A stretch of DNA of 64,000 nt. It comes from JACADW01 sp963747985. GTDB taxonomy: Bacteria > Acidobacteriota > UBA6911. A program made the translations under genes and the position numbers. This document shows, in pieces, positions 18,061 through 26,565 of this stretch. The stretch is from positions 62,001-126,000 of the forward strand of contig CAVVHG010000003.1 of assembly GCA_963747985.1 (NCBI GenBank), read 5' to 3'. The notes beneath the pieces were generated by a model. The model did no database searches. It was not told the origin of the DNA and saw only the letters and a program-made list of their open reading frames with translations. Numbering within the stretch: position 1 is the first letter of the stretch; the number at the start of each line of letters is the position of its first letter.

Positions 18061-20697
18061 TCAATCGGCCAGCAATGCCTCAACAATCGCGTAAGTCCTT
18101 TCTATAGCATCGGCTAGTCTGGACGAATCTTTACCACCAGCTTCCGCCAATTCCGGTTTGCCGCCTCCTGAACCGCCCACGAGAGGGGCGATCTCTTTGA
18201 TGATCTTGCCGGCTGGTGCCCGTTTGGCGAGGTCCTCGGTAACCATCGCTATCAGGGCGACTTTACCCTCCTGGGATGTCCCCAACACGATGATACCAGA
18301 ACCGAGCCGGCCCTTCAGATCGTCGGCGATTTCCCTCAGCGCGGTGCGGTCCGCTCCGGGCAAGACGAATGCCAGGACCTTCACGCCTTTCACCTGGCGG
18401 GCCTGGGCAAGGACATCGCCAAGGTTTGCACGCGCAACCTGTACCTTGAGCTGACCGATCTGGCGCTGCAGCTCGCGGATCTGGGCCTGCATCTTTTCCA
18501 GAAGCGCCGGAATCTCCGGCCGGCCGATCCGGAACTCTTCCTGGATGGTGTCCAGGAGTTGCTCGTCAGAGCGGAATCGGAACAGGGCGCCCGCCCCGGT
18601 CACAGCCTCGAGGCGCCTGACGCCTGCGGCGATCCCGGCCTCAGACACTATCTTGAACAGCCCGATCGTTCCGGTCGCCGGAACATGGGTTCCGCCGCAG
18701 AGCTCCTTGCTGAAGCCCGGCACTTCTACGACCCGGACGTTCTCCTGGTACTTCTCTCCGAAAAGTGCGATCGCGCCCGAACCCATCGCCTGGTCGAGCG
18801 GCATCACCGTCGTAACCACCCCGGCGTTTCTCCAGATCTGGGCATTGACTTCGTCTTCGACGCGCTCGATCTCGGCCGGGCTCAGCGGTGCGAAATGGGT
18901 GAAGTCAAATCTCAGGCGGTCCGGGGCCACCAGCGATCCTGCCTGCTTTATGTGCGGCCCGAGCACCTTCCTCAGGGCTGCCTGGAGCAGGTGGGTCGCG
19001 GTGTGGTTCTTCATGGTCGACCGTCGTCTGTCGAGATCGACCTGGACCTCCACCTCGTCCCCGACCTGGAAACTGCCGTCGATCACCTCTATGACCTGAG
19101 AAATGCTCGACCCGCGGTATATAGTGTCGATTACCCGGGCTTTATTTTGCCCTGCGGAGATTATCCCGGTGTCGCCGATCTGCCCGCCCGCCTCTGCGTA
19201 GAACGGCGTCGGCTCGATTACGATCTCGCCCTTCCGGTCCTGGCCTATCTCGTCGGCGCGCTCGCCGTCAACCAGAATGGCACGCACCTTGGCCCGGACG
19301 GGTTCCTGGTATCCGTACCCGACAAAGGTCGAAGCACCCTCGAACACCGTCTCGGCGACCTCCTGCCTCACTTTGCCCGAAAGGTAGTCCTGGCGCGCCC
19401 TCTCACGTTGGGCTTCGAGGGCCGAGTTGAAGCCGGCCTCGTCGACCGCAAGCCCGATCTCCCCGGCCAGGTCCTCGATTATTTCCAGCGGCAGGCCCCG
19501 CGTGTCATAGAGGTAGAATGCCTCGTCGCCGGGAAGCACCCTGGAACCCTCCGCCTTGATTCGTTTTGCGCGGTCGTTGAAATCCCGCAGACCCAGTGCG
19601 AGGGTGTTGGCGAAGGCTTCCTCTTCCTGTTTGATGACGCGTGCCACGGTGTCGCGCGCCGCGGCGAGCTCGGGATAGGCATCCTTCATCATGTCCCCGA
19701 CAACGCCTGCCACCCGGTAGAAGAATGAGTCCTCGATGCCCAGCTTCTTGCCGTGCACGACCGCACGCCGCATTATCTTCCTGATGACGTAGCCCCTCTT
19801 ATCGTTCCCGGGATATTGGCCGTCTGCTATCGCGAAGGCCGATGCACGCGCGTGGTCGGCGATGATACGCATGGAAACGTCGTCGGTCGGGCTGGATCCG
19901 TAAGCGGTGTTGGAGATCCGCGAGACCTCCTCCAGGAGCGGCTGAAACAGGTCGGTGTCGTAGTTTGTGATCTTGCCCTGCAGGATGGCCGTGATTCTCT
20001 CGAACCCCATCCCGGTGTCGATCGAGGGGGAGGGAAGCGGCGCCATGTTGCCGTCGGCGTCGCGGTTGTACTGCATGAAAACCAGGTTCCAGATTTCGAC
20101 CCAGCGGCCGCACGGGCAATTCAGGTCGCACTCACCGTGCCCCGGCAACGGGCTCTTACCGAAATCGTAGTGCAGTTCGGAACAGGGACCGCATGGACCG
20201 GTGTCTCCCATGGCCCAGAAGTTGTCTTTTTCTCCGAGCCGCAGAATCTTCTCAGCCGGCACCTTTATCTCACGGTTCCAGATATTCCATGCGTCGTCGT
20301 CATCCCGATAGACGGTCACCCAGAGGCGGGCAGGGTCGAGAGCGAAGTCCCTGGTCACCAGGTCCCAGGCAAAGCGGATGGCGTCCTCCTTGAAGTAGTC
20401 TCCGAAGGAGAAATTGCCCAACATCTCGAAAAAGGTGTGGTGCCTGGTGGAGTGGCCGACGTCTTTGAAATCGTTGTGTTTGCCGCTGACGCGCATGCAC
20501 TTTTGGCTGGTAGTGGCGCGACGGTAAGGGCGCTCCTCCTTACCCAGAAAGACGTCCTTGAACTGGTTCATTCCGGCGTTGGTGAATAGCAGCGTCGGAT
20601 CGTTGTAGGGGATGAGCGACGAACTGGGAACGATCCTGTGGCCGTTTCGTTCGAAGAACTTGAGGAAAGAGTCGCGGATCAGGCTGCTGCTGGGCAA
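18061..20697 (-). CDS. alaS: Alanyl-tRNA synthetase
   Basis: The protein is an 878-residue class II synthetase for tRNA-Ala. The N-terminal catalytic core has TNAGMNQFKDVFLG, GDTGPCGPCSE and GMGFERI. The editing domain carries the zinc and water ligands HTATH and CGGTH, and a C-terminal DHHA1-type segment ends with GGGKPELAEAGG. The start is TTG at 20697, with AGGAGA five bases upstream deciding it. It follows recX by 60 bases and probably belongs to the pilT-recX-alaS run. Confidence 0.97.
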   Translation of the reverse strand: MPSSSLIRDSFLKFFERNGHRIVPSSSLIPYNDPTLLFTNAGMNQFKDVFLGKEERPYRRATTSQKCMRVSGKHNDFKDVGHSTRHHTFFEMLGNFSFGDYFKEDAIRFAWDLVTRDFALDPARLWVTVYRDDDDAWNIWNREIKVPAEKILRLGEKDNFWAMGDTGPCGPCSELHYDFGKSPLPGHGECDLNCPCGRWVEIWNLVFMQYNRDADGNMAPLPSPSIDTGMGFERITAILQGKITNYDTDLFQPLLEEVSRISNTAYGSSPTDDVSMRIIADHARASAFAIADGQYPGNDKRGYVIRKIMRRAVVHGKKLGIEDSFFYRVAGVVGDMMKDAYPELAAARDTVARVIKQEEEAFANTLALGLRDFNDRAKRIKAEGSRVLPGDEAFYLYDTRGLPLEIIEDLAGEIGLAVDEAGFNSALEAQRERARQDYLSGKVRQEVAETVFEGASTFVGYGYQEPVRAKVRAILVDGERADEIGQDRKGEIVIEPTPFYAEAGGQIGDTGIISAGQNKARVIDTIYRGSSISQVIEVIDGSFQVGDEVEVQVDLDRRRSTMKNHTATHLLQAALRKVLGPHIKQAGSLVAPDRLRFDFTHFAPLSPAEIERVEDEVNAQIWRNAGVVTTVMPLDQAMGSGAIALFGEKYQENVRVVEVPGFSKELCGGTHVPATGTIGLFKIVSEAGIAAGVRRLEAVTGAGALFRFRSDEQLLDTIQEEFRIGRPEIPALLEKMQAQIRELQRQIGQLKVQVARANLGDVLAQARQVKGVKVLAFVLPGADRTALREIADDLKGRLGSGIIVLGTSQEGKVALIAMVTEDLAKRAPAGKIIKEIAPLVGGSGGGKPELAEAGGKDSSRLADAIERTYAIVEALLAD

Positions 20698-20757
20698 GTT
20701 GATCTCCTGTCGGGATGTTTCGATCGGGCGTATACGGTTGGAGTTCGATTCTGCGGC

Positions 20758-21255
20758 TCAGCCGGCGTCGAATGTACGCCAGACATCGTCCGGGATTCTG
20801 TGCCGAAGGATATCGAGGATAGCATCTTCATGGAATCCACGCTGTCGCAGGTGGACGACAAGCTTCCCGATATCCTTCCGGTTCCGCGGCATGTGCCTCG
20901 TCCGCCAGTATTTCTCGAGGTAGCCTTCGAGCCAGATGCGCTCACCCGCTTCTTCCCGGACTCTTTCGAGGGCGGACTCGGCGATGGCGGGTGACACCTG
21001 CCGGCGGAGCAGGGCATGGTGCACCTTCACCGGGCCCCATCCCTTCTGAGTTATCCGGTTGGAGGCGAAATTATACGCGTAGTCCGAGTCGTTGAGAAGA
21101 TGCAGATCCTCGAGGCGCTGCAGCGTCTCCTCGATTTCCTCGCGGCTCCCCAGCCCGGAGAGTTTGTCCCGCAACTCTCCACGACTGTAGGCGCGGCGGG
21201 CGACGAGCCTGCCGGCCCTTCGGAAGAGGGTTCGGGCTGGAGTGTCTTCCGTCAC
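20758..21255 (-). CDS. recX: RecX-family regulator of RecA
   Basis: RecX modulates RecA filament growth. The product has 165 helical residues with family-style segments RRAYSRGELRDKL, LLNDSDYAYNFASNRI and GWGPVKVHHALLRRQV, i.e. tandem three-helix repeats. The GTG start at 21255 overlaps the pilT stop by four bases (GTGA). A longer in-frame extension inside pilT is rejected. recA itself is not in the window. Confidence 0.88.
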   Translation of the reverse strand: MTEDTPARTLFRRAGRLVARRAYSRGELRDKLSGLGSREEIEETLQRLEDLHLLNDSDYAYNFASNRITQKGWGPVKVHHALLRRQVSPAIAESALERVREEAGERIWLEGYLEKYWRTRHMPRNRKDIGKLVVHLRQRGFHEDAILDILRHRIPDDVWRTFDAG

Positions 21256-22379
21256 GGTTCGCGCCCGGCAAGCTCCTGTTCCATGGCCTCGATCGCTGCC
21301 TCCTTGGTGCTGTAGATGCCCTGGACCCTGAGCTTGAACTCGTCGGGGTTGGAGGCGTAAGCGAGCGCTTCGTCGTAGGTGATCCTGCCCGCCTTGTAGT
21401 GTTCGTACAGGGACTGGTCGAAGGTCTGCATCCCGTACTGCGAGGTGCCCTGGGAAATGGCGGCCCGGACCAACCGTGTCTTCTCGGGTTCGGTGATGCA
21501 ATTGCGGATGTACTCGGTGACGACCATGATTTCGATGGCGGGCAGACGGCCCGCCACGTCGGAGCGTTTTATGAGGCGCATGGAGATGACGCCTCTCAGC
21601 ACCTGGGCCAGCTGGAGCCGGATCTGCCGCTGCTGGTGGGACGGGAAAACGGCGATGATGCGGTTGATGGTTTCGACCGCGTCAAGCGTGTGCAGTGTGC
21701 TGAAGACGAGGTGCCCCGTCTCAGCCGCGAGCAGCGCGGTCTCGATGGTCTCGAGGTCGCGCATCTCGCCGACGAGGATTACGTCGGGATCCTGCCGCAT
21801 GGCGCTGCGAAGAGCGGCGCTGAAGCTCGCTGCGTCGACCGAGACTTCCCGCTGGCTGACCAGGCTCATCCTATCGACGTGGAGGAACTCGATCGGGTCC
21901 TCGATCGTGATGATGTGGCGCGTCATACGCTCGTTGATGTAGTTGATCATCGAAGCGATGGTCGTCGACTTGCCGCTGCCGGTGGTACCGGTGACCAGGA
22001 CCAGGCCGCGCGGTTCCTCCGCGATCTTGGAGAGGACCTTTGGCAGCAGGAGATCGTCAAAGGTCAGGATCTTGCTCGGGATGGCTCGGATCGCGACGGA
22101 AACGCTGCCTCGTTGCTGGAAGACGTTGATACGGAAGCGACCCAGGCCCTTGATCCCGTAACCGATATCGGCTTCGGCATGATCGCGGAACTTCTGTTTC
22201 TGGCGATTGTTCATGATGGAGAAAGCCATCATGAGCGGATCCTCCGGGCCCAGCTTTCCGTATTCAGCCAGAGGCGTAAGATCGCCGTGCACACGGATGT
22301 GCGGGAATGCGTTCGCCTTCAGATGGAGGTCGGAGGCGCCACGGGAAACCATGAGGCGCATGAGCGTTTCCAGATTCAT
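21252..22379 (-). CDS. pilT: Type IV pilus retraction ATPase PilT
   Basis: PilT powers pilus retraction at the inner membrane. Features are the N-terminal ASDLHLKANAFPHIRVHGDL segment, AIRAIP (96-101), Walker A GTTGSGKSTT (131-140), the Asp box TIEDPIEF, Walker B DPDVILVGEMRD and the His box FSTLHTLDA. The AIRAIP motif argues for a retraction ATPase rather than PilB. No other pilus gene is nearby. The product has 375 residues. The gene is transcribed away from the DUF6677-like gene. Confidence 0.94.
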   Translation of the reverse strand: MNLETLMRLMVSRGASDLHLKANAFPHIRVHGDLTPLAEYGKLGPEDPLMMAFSIMNNRQKQKFRDHAEADIGYGIKGLGRFRINVFQQRGSVSVAIRAIPSKILTFDDLLLPKVLSKIAEEPRGLVLVTGTTGSGKSTTIASMINYINERMTRHIITIEDPIEFLHVDRMSLVSQREVSVDAASFSAALRSAMRQDPDVILVGEMRDLETIETALLAAETGHLVFSTLHTLDAVETINRIIAVFPSHQQRQIRLQLAQVLRGVISMRLIKRSDVAGRLPAIEIMVVTEYIRNCITEPEKTRLVRAAISQGTSQYGMQTFDQSLYEHYKAGRITYDEALAYASNPDEFKLRVQGIYSTKEAAIEAMEQELAGREP

Positions 22380-22423
22380 GTGCGATCCTTGCTGCGGGGC
22401 ATGTTATTGGCCGCTACGGAGGG

Positions 22424-22466
22424 AGTCAAGGCGTATCCCTTGCACGCAAAGGCTTTCGCCTTGACT
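22424..22466. promoter_or_regulatory. 10-bp inverted repeat in the pilT divergent region
   Basis: AGTCAAGGCG (22424-22433) and CGCCTTGACT (22457-22466) are perfect arms around 23 bases. The right arm contains the -35 box of the rightward promoter, so a protein bound here could control it, or the arms may form a hairpin. Confidence 0.4.
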
Positions 22467-22489
22467 GCCCCTATCCCTTACCGTAACAT
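22461..22489 (+). promoter_or_regulatory. Predicted promoter of the small membrane-protein pair
   Basis: TTGACT (22461-22466) and TAACAT (22484-22489) are 17 bases apart. The ATG at 22499 is only nine bases past the -10 box, which leaves almost no leader. Confidence 0.55.
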
Positions 22490-22498
22490 TTCCGGCCT

Positions 22499-22918
22499 AT
22501 GGAGACAGATGCAGTACAGCAGGAGGTCAGCGCTCCCGGCATCGAGCTCAGTGCTCCGCAAACGGCGTTTGCCTGCGTGGCGGCCGCGCTGGTCCCGGGC
22601 CTCGGGCATGCGGTCATGAAGAAGTGGGACCGCGCTATTATCTTTTTTGCCTCGATAACTCTCATGTTCTTCATCGGCGTCGGGTTGCAGGGCCGTGTCT
22701 TCGGGCCTGATTTCAGCGATCTGTTTTCGAGTCTCAAGTTCATCGCCGATGCAGGCGCCGGCCTGCTCTACTGGATGGCTCGCGTGAGGGGATTGGGTGT
22801 GGGCGAACCAACCGCGTACGGATACGATTTCGGCAACGTGTTCATCTACGTTGCAGGCTTGCTGAACATGCTGGTCGTCGTGGATGCATTCGACATCGCC
22901 AGGGGCAGGAAGTCATGA
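22499..22918 (+). CDS. Small membrane protein, possibly DUF6677-like
   Basis: The product has 139 residues. After a polar N-terminus comes VAAALVPGLGHAVMKKWDRAIIFFASI, a Pro-Gly kink followed by a membrane segment, and another hydrophobic segment near the C-terminus (VFIYVAGLLNMLVVVDAFDIA). The VPGLGHA pattern recalls small acidobacterial membrane proteins grouped as DUF6677; I cannot verify this. It overlaps the next gene by four bases, so the two are made together. Function unknown. Confidence 0.75.
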   Translation: METDAVQQEVSAPGIELSAPQTAFACVAAALVPGLGHAVMKKWDRAIIFFASITLMFFIGVGLQGRVFGPDFSDLFSSLKFIADAGAGLLYWMARVRGLGVGEPTAYGYDFGNVFIYVAGLLNMLVVVDAFDIARGRKS

Positions 22919-23088
22919 CCAACCATTTCACCATCATGGTCGTTTTCAGCCTTCTGGTCTCGCTGGTCTTCACTTTCATCGCGAAGACGGGAGCAAGCGA
23001 GAGGGCCAAGTACTTCCTCTACCTGTTCGGGTCGTTCATCCTGATTTCGATCGCGGTTGGCTGGCTCATGTATCCCTTTCCTTTCTGA
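22915..23088 (+). CDS. 57-residue membrane protein
   Basis: The ATG at 22915 overlaps the previous stop (ATGA) and the frame ends TGA at 23086-23088. Two hydrophobic segments (FTIMVVFSLLVSLVFTFIA and FLYLFGSFILISIAVGWLMYP) flank a short charged loop (KTGASERAK), so it should be a two-helix hairpin in the inner membrane. The coupled start and clean two-helix pattern support a real gene despite its size. I do not recognise a family. Confidence 0.7.
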   Translation: MTNHFTIMVVFSLLVSLVFTFIAKTGASERAKYFLYLFGSFILISIAVGWLMYPFPF

Positions 23089-23255
23089 GAGTTCGCCAGC
23101 CGTGCCGGAGCGTCGGGCGGCGGGAGGCACACGCGGCCTTATCTTCCCGACCGACGTATCTCATATCGTCCTCTCCTCCCCAAAAGTTAAAATCGCAAAA
23201 CCGGGGTCCGACACTGAACTGGCCTGTTCCACCATCGGGGCGGCTGCGCGCGAAT

Positions 23256-23372
23256 CCGTCGGGGTCGGTATCGGTATCGCATCGATATCGACCAGGCAAG
23301 ACCTCAATCGCGGCGTCGTTCATCAAATGCTTTCGAATCCCGACGCCGATTGCGACCCCGATTCCGATCCCG
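23256..23372. repeat. Imperfect hexamer repeats in inverted arrangement
   Basis: A (TCGGNN)n run at about 23256-23300 (GGTCGGTATCGGTATCG) faces a (CCGATN)n run at about 23339-23372 (CGACCCCGATTCCGATCCCG). The two can pair with few mismatches. Shorter versions lie at about 25675-25700 and 54768-54790. The stretch 23089-23255 holds nothing I recognise. Confidence 0.5.
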
Positions 23373-23430
23373 ACAGTGAGGACTACGAGACTGGTGACGC
23401 GTGACAGGCAGTCTGCGCTGCAGGGACGCT

Positions 23431-23766
23431 GTTCAACCCCTTCAGGGTTGACACCTTCTGATCATGCTGATCCCCGGGGTTTGCACCCCGGGCTGTTCTA
23501 TCCGACGCTTTCAGCGTCGTCGGTGTCGATCGCGGCTGGCATCTGCGAGGCATCGCCGCCACCAGTGAATCAAGGGACCAAGGGGATGGTCACGCTCAGC
23601 CCCCGGGCGCAGTACGTCGGACTCGACCCCGAAGGGGGTCGAACAGATCAGCCCGGGGTGCAAACCCCGGGATGACCGAATCTGCCGCAAGGTCCAACCC
23701 TGAAAGGGTTGGACAGCGATCACCTGAAGAGACGGCGTCACTTCAATCCGCAGTGTCTGAATCACA
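23431..23766 (+). repeat. Single complete palindrome-rich element
   Basis: This is one full, unduplicated copy of the element forming the arrays at 6801-8106 and 49850-50440. Order: H1 (CAACCC/GGGTTG, 23434-23450), H2 (CCCGGGGT/ACCCCGGG), H3 (GACGCT/AGCGTC), the core, H4, inverted H2, inverted H1 (ending near 23712), and a right end GTCACTTCAATCC...CTGAATCAC. It shows the mirror arrangement most clearly and defines both ends. Confidence 0.88.
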
Positions 23767-23872
23767 GTCCGGGACCGAAGATCCTTGCGCGCCGGAGGAC
23801 CAAAGGTTATGGTCTTTTCGTGAGGTGCAGTCAGGAATATAGGCTCGAACTCACGTTCAGGAGCGGGCGATC

Positions 23873-24898
23873 ATGAGTGCCACTACGATTCTCGAGCAGA
23901 TACAGGCTGCGAACGCCGGGTATCGAGCCGGCCATGCCGAGCCGATCGAGTCGTCGGGTGCGACCTTCGTAGTCCTCGCGTGCATCGATTCGCGCTTGAC
24001 CGGCTTTCTCGAACCCGCGCTCGGACTGCCGCGTAACCGTGCCATCGTGGTCCGCACGGCCGGTAACCAGGCGGGACCGGCCAACCACGATGTCATCAGG
24101 TCGATCGCCGAGGCGATATATGTACGGCAGGCCGGGGAGGTATTCGTCACCGGGCACACCGACTGCGCGATGGCGAGCTTCTCTTCGACGCAGGTAATCG
24201 AGGCGTTCCGCAACGCGGGCGTCCCGCGCACCGCGTTTGGCGAGGGCGACCTGCGGGAGTGGTTCGGTGCCTTCCCCGACGTGAAGGGGAACGTGACCAG
24301 TGCAGTGGAGTACCTCCGGAAGTGCGCGTGTATTCCCCGCGGCGTGAAAATACATGGTCTCATCCTCAGCCTCGCAGATGCCTCGGTCGAGGTGGTCGTG
24401 AATGGTGACCTGGCGCAGGTCGCTGCACCTGCAGCGGTCCCGGCTCCCGAGAAAGAGGTTCAGATTTCCGCCCCGGTGAAGGGAGCATCCGGGGAACGCC
24501 GGCATGACGAAGGGTCGCAGCCCGTTCCAGCTGCGCCGGCCGTTCCGGCATCGAGGGGGAGACCGGTCGTCATTCCGGAAATGAAAGCGCCGCCCGGGCG
24601 CCGGGCCGAAGCGATACCTGCGCCTCAAACCATGATGGACGCGGTGATCGCGTTGCGCGAGATACTCGTCGCAGAGAGGCACGATCCCCATGTGAGGAGC
24701 CAGCTCGGCGAGTTTTCGTCGCTGGTGCGGCACGAGAGGAACCCGGCGCGGATTTTCGCCGCACTCGAGTCGGTGCTGAACGACGCGCAGGGACGCCACC
24801 CTCAGCTGCCGGGCATCCTGGCCTTCCTGAGGGCGTCGCTGGAAGCTCCCGGTGCAGGGTCGAAATTCAGCGAGTTCATGAGGCGAATCGGGGAGTAG
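23873..24898 (+). CDS. Beta-carbonic-anhydrase-like protein with long C-terminal extension
   Basis: Residues 30-175 match the beta-carbonic anhydrase pattern: CIDSR (Cys37, Asp39, Arg41), RTAGN (61-65) and GHTDC (His95, Cys98), the Cys-His-Cys zinc set. It should hydrate CO2. The remaining 165 residues comprise a Pro/Ala-rich linker and a helical domain (MMDAVIALREILVAERHDPHVRSQL...) absent from standard enzymes. The small residue usually after the second cysteine (HTDCG) is Ala here. An AGGAGCGGG ribosome binding site precedes the ATG. fabG follows eight bases after the stop. Confidence 0.82.
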   Translation: MSATTILEQIQAANAGYRAGHAEPIESSGATFVVLACIDSRLTGFLEPALGLPRNRAIVVRTAGNQAGPANHDVIRSIAEAIYVRQAGEVFVTGHTDCAMASFSSTQVIEAFRNAGVPRTAFGEGDLREWFGAFPDVKGNVTSAVEYLRKCACIPRGVKIHGLILSLADASVEVVVNGDLAQVAAPAAVPAPEKEVQISAPVKGASGERRHDEGSQPVPAAPAVPASRGRPVVIPEMKAPPGRRAEAIPAPQTMMDAVIALREILVAERHDPHVRSQLGEFSSLVRHERNPARIFAALESVLNDAQGRHPQLPGILAFLRASLEAPGAGSKFSEFMRRIGE

Positions 24899-24906
24899 GA
24901 GCGGAG

Positions 24907-25650
24907 ATGACCTTCGAAGGCCGCACTGCGATTGTCACGGGCGCAGCCCGGGGAATCGGTCGCGCCATCTGCCTGGAGCTGGCGCGCCGGGGATGCAACA
25001 TCGCGTTGAACTACTCACGCAGCGCCGATCAGGCAGCGACGCTCGTCTCCGAGATTGCCGGCCTTGGGCGCAAAGCGAAGGCCGTCGCAGGGAGCGTCGC
25101 CGATCCTGTGGCCGCCGAGTCCATGGTCGCGGAGGTAAAGGCGGAGTTCGGCGGCGTCGATTACCTGGTCAACAACGCCGGGATCACCCGGGACAAACTC
25201 ATCCTGCGCATGACGGAGAAGGACTGGGATGAGGTCCTCGACACGAATCTGAAAGGAGCGTTCGTCTTTTCGAAAGCGGTTGTCCCGCTGATGCTGAAGG
25301 CACGCTTCGGCTCGATCCTCAACATCTCCTCGATCAGCGGGCTGACCGGCATTGCAGGCCAGGCAAACTACTCGGCTTCAAAGGCGGGGCTGATCGGTCT
25401 GACCAAGGCCCTGGCGAAGGAGGTGGCATCCAGGAATGTTACCGTCAACGCGCTGGCGCTCGGCATGATAGCCACCGACATGACAGACGCGCTTCCGGAG
25501 GAATACCGTGCGAAGGTCAGAGCGTCCGTACCCCTGGGTCGTCTCGGTAACGTCGCTGAGGTCGCTTCCATAGCCGCATTTCTGCTCTCTGATCATGCCC
25601 GCTACATCACCGGGCAGGTCATCCAGGTGGACGGCGGACTGGCGATGTAA
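24907..25650 (+). CDS. fabG: 3-oxoacyl-[acyl-carrier-protein] reductase
   Basis: This short-chain dehydrogenase of fatty-acid elongation uses NADPH. It shows TGAARGIGR, NNAGITRD, the catalytic Ser in NISSISG and YSASK with Tyr and Lys. The C-terminus ITGQVIQVDGGLAM is typical of FabG. Length is 247 residues. Without acpP, fabD or fabF nearby, a specialised SDR cannot be excluded, but the motif set favours FabG. Confidence 0.88.
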   Translation: MTFEGRTAIVTGAARGIGRAICLELARRGCNIALNYSRSADQAATLVSEIAGLGRKAKAVAGSVADPVAAESMVAEVKAEFGGVDYLVNNAGITRDKLILRMTEKDWDEVLDTNLKGAFVFSKAVVPLMLKARFGSILNISSISGLTGIAGQANYSASKAGLIGLTKALAKEVASRNVTVNALALGMIATDMTDALPEEYRAKVRASVPLGRLGNVAEVASIAAFLLSDHARYITGQVIQVDGGLAM

Positions 25651-25777
25651 GAGTATAGGCCGCCAGGACTGCAACCCCGATTCCGATACCGCTCCCGATA
25701 AGCCCCGGGCTCAGATCGCGAAGAAAAAGGTTGGCAATTATGCAGCTGGCGCAGTTAGAAGGGCGGGGGGAGCCTTC

Positions 25778-26464
25778 TTGCAGACCTTCGCCGAAGCCAC
25801 CCTGGGAATTTGTCTCGAGGCGCACGACACCATCCGTCCCGCGGATGACGGCATTGCGAATCTCGTAGCGACGCTGCTGGGCCGGGGAACATCCAGCGCC
25901 TCCACGTACGCAGCCTCGGAGCGGCTCCTGAAGTACTTTGGCTCTGCAGCGGCGATCGCCCAGGCCTCCCGCGAGGAGATCCGCCGGCATGGCGGCATTT
26001 CCGACCGGCAGGCATCTTTGCTGGTCGCAGCGCTGGCGCTCGGGCGGCAGCTCTGGGCGTCGCCTCTGCGCCCCGGCCAGCAATTCTCGAACAGCCGGGA
26101 TCTCTTCGAGCGCTATCGCGCCCGTTTCCTTGCCGCCAGCAAGGAGTATTTTCTCTCCCTGCATTTGAACTCGAAAAACCGCCTGATCCGTGAGGTCCTC
26201 GTCTCGATCGGCAGCCTGACCTGCTCGGTGGTGCATCCCAGGGAGGTCTTTGCCCCGGCTGTTCGTGACAGTTCCGCCGCCCTGCTGTTCCTGCACAACC
26301 ACCCGTCGGGAGACCCGCAGCCCAGCCGTGAAGACCGCGATTGCACGCAGCGGTTACTGAAGGCGGGCAAGATCATCGGGATCCGCATTCTCGATCACGT
26401 GATCTTGGGCCACGAGGACTACTTCAGCTTCGCCGATTCCGGCCTTCTCAGGGAAATGGAATAG
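25778..26464 (+). CDS. radC: RadC/JAB-domain family protein
   Basis: The N-terminal helix-hairpin-helix region (IANLVATLLGRGTSSASTYAASERLLKYFG...) and the C-terminal JAB-type domain with the metal motif HNHPSGDPQPSREDRD mark the RadC family. Its biochemical role is unsettled; a DNA-repair role is traditional but doubtful. The start is uncertain. TTG 25778 has a GGGGGA site upstream. ATG 25595 would overlap fabG and run through the repeat-like stretch 25670-25700. The usual RERL...LSDAELLA N-terminus is not seen. Confidence 0.8.
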   Translation: MQTFAEATLGICLEAHDTIRPADDGIANLVATLLGRGTSSASTYAASERLLKYFGSAAAIAQASREEIRRHGGISDRQASLLVAALALGRQLWASPLRPGQQFSNSRDLFERYRARFLAASKEYFLSLHLNSKNRLIREVLVSIGSLTCSVVHPREVFAPAVRDSSAALLFLHNHPSGDPQPSREDRDCTQRLLKAGKIIGIRILDHVILGHEDYFSFADSGLLREME

Positions 26465-26565
26465 AAAGAAGGGACTGCTCTGGTAGAATCACGCTTCCCG
26501 CGCGCGGCGACGGTCCGGTGCGGGCGGGGCAAGAGGAAACAGGTCATCGCAGCCGACTCTCCGCC

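Noticed and set aside
23331..23372. Possible tRNA T-arm (TTTCGAATCCCG)
   Set aside because: No acceptor stem or anticodon arm can be folded around it, and it lies in hexamer repeats.
26341..26565. Upstream extension of the PfkB gene into radC
   Set aside because: The extension has no family similarity and overlaps the conserved JAB domain of RadC.
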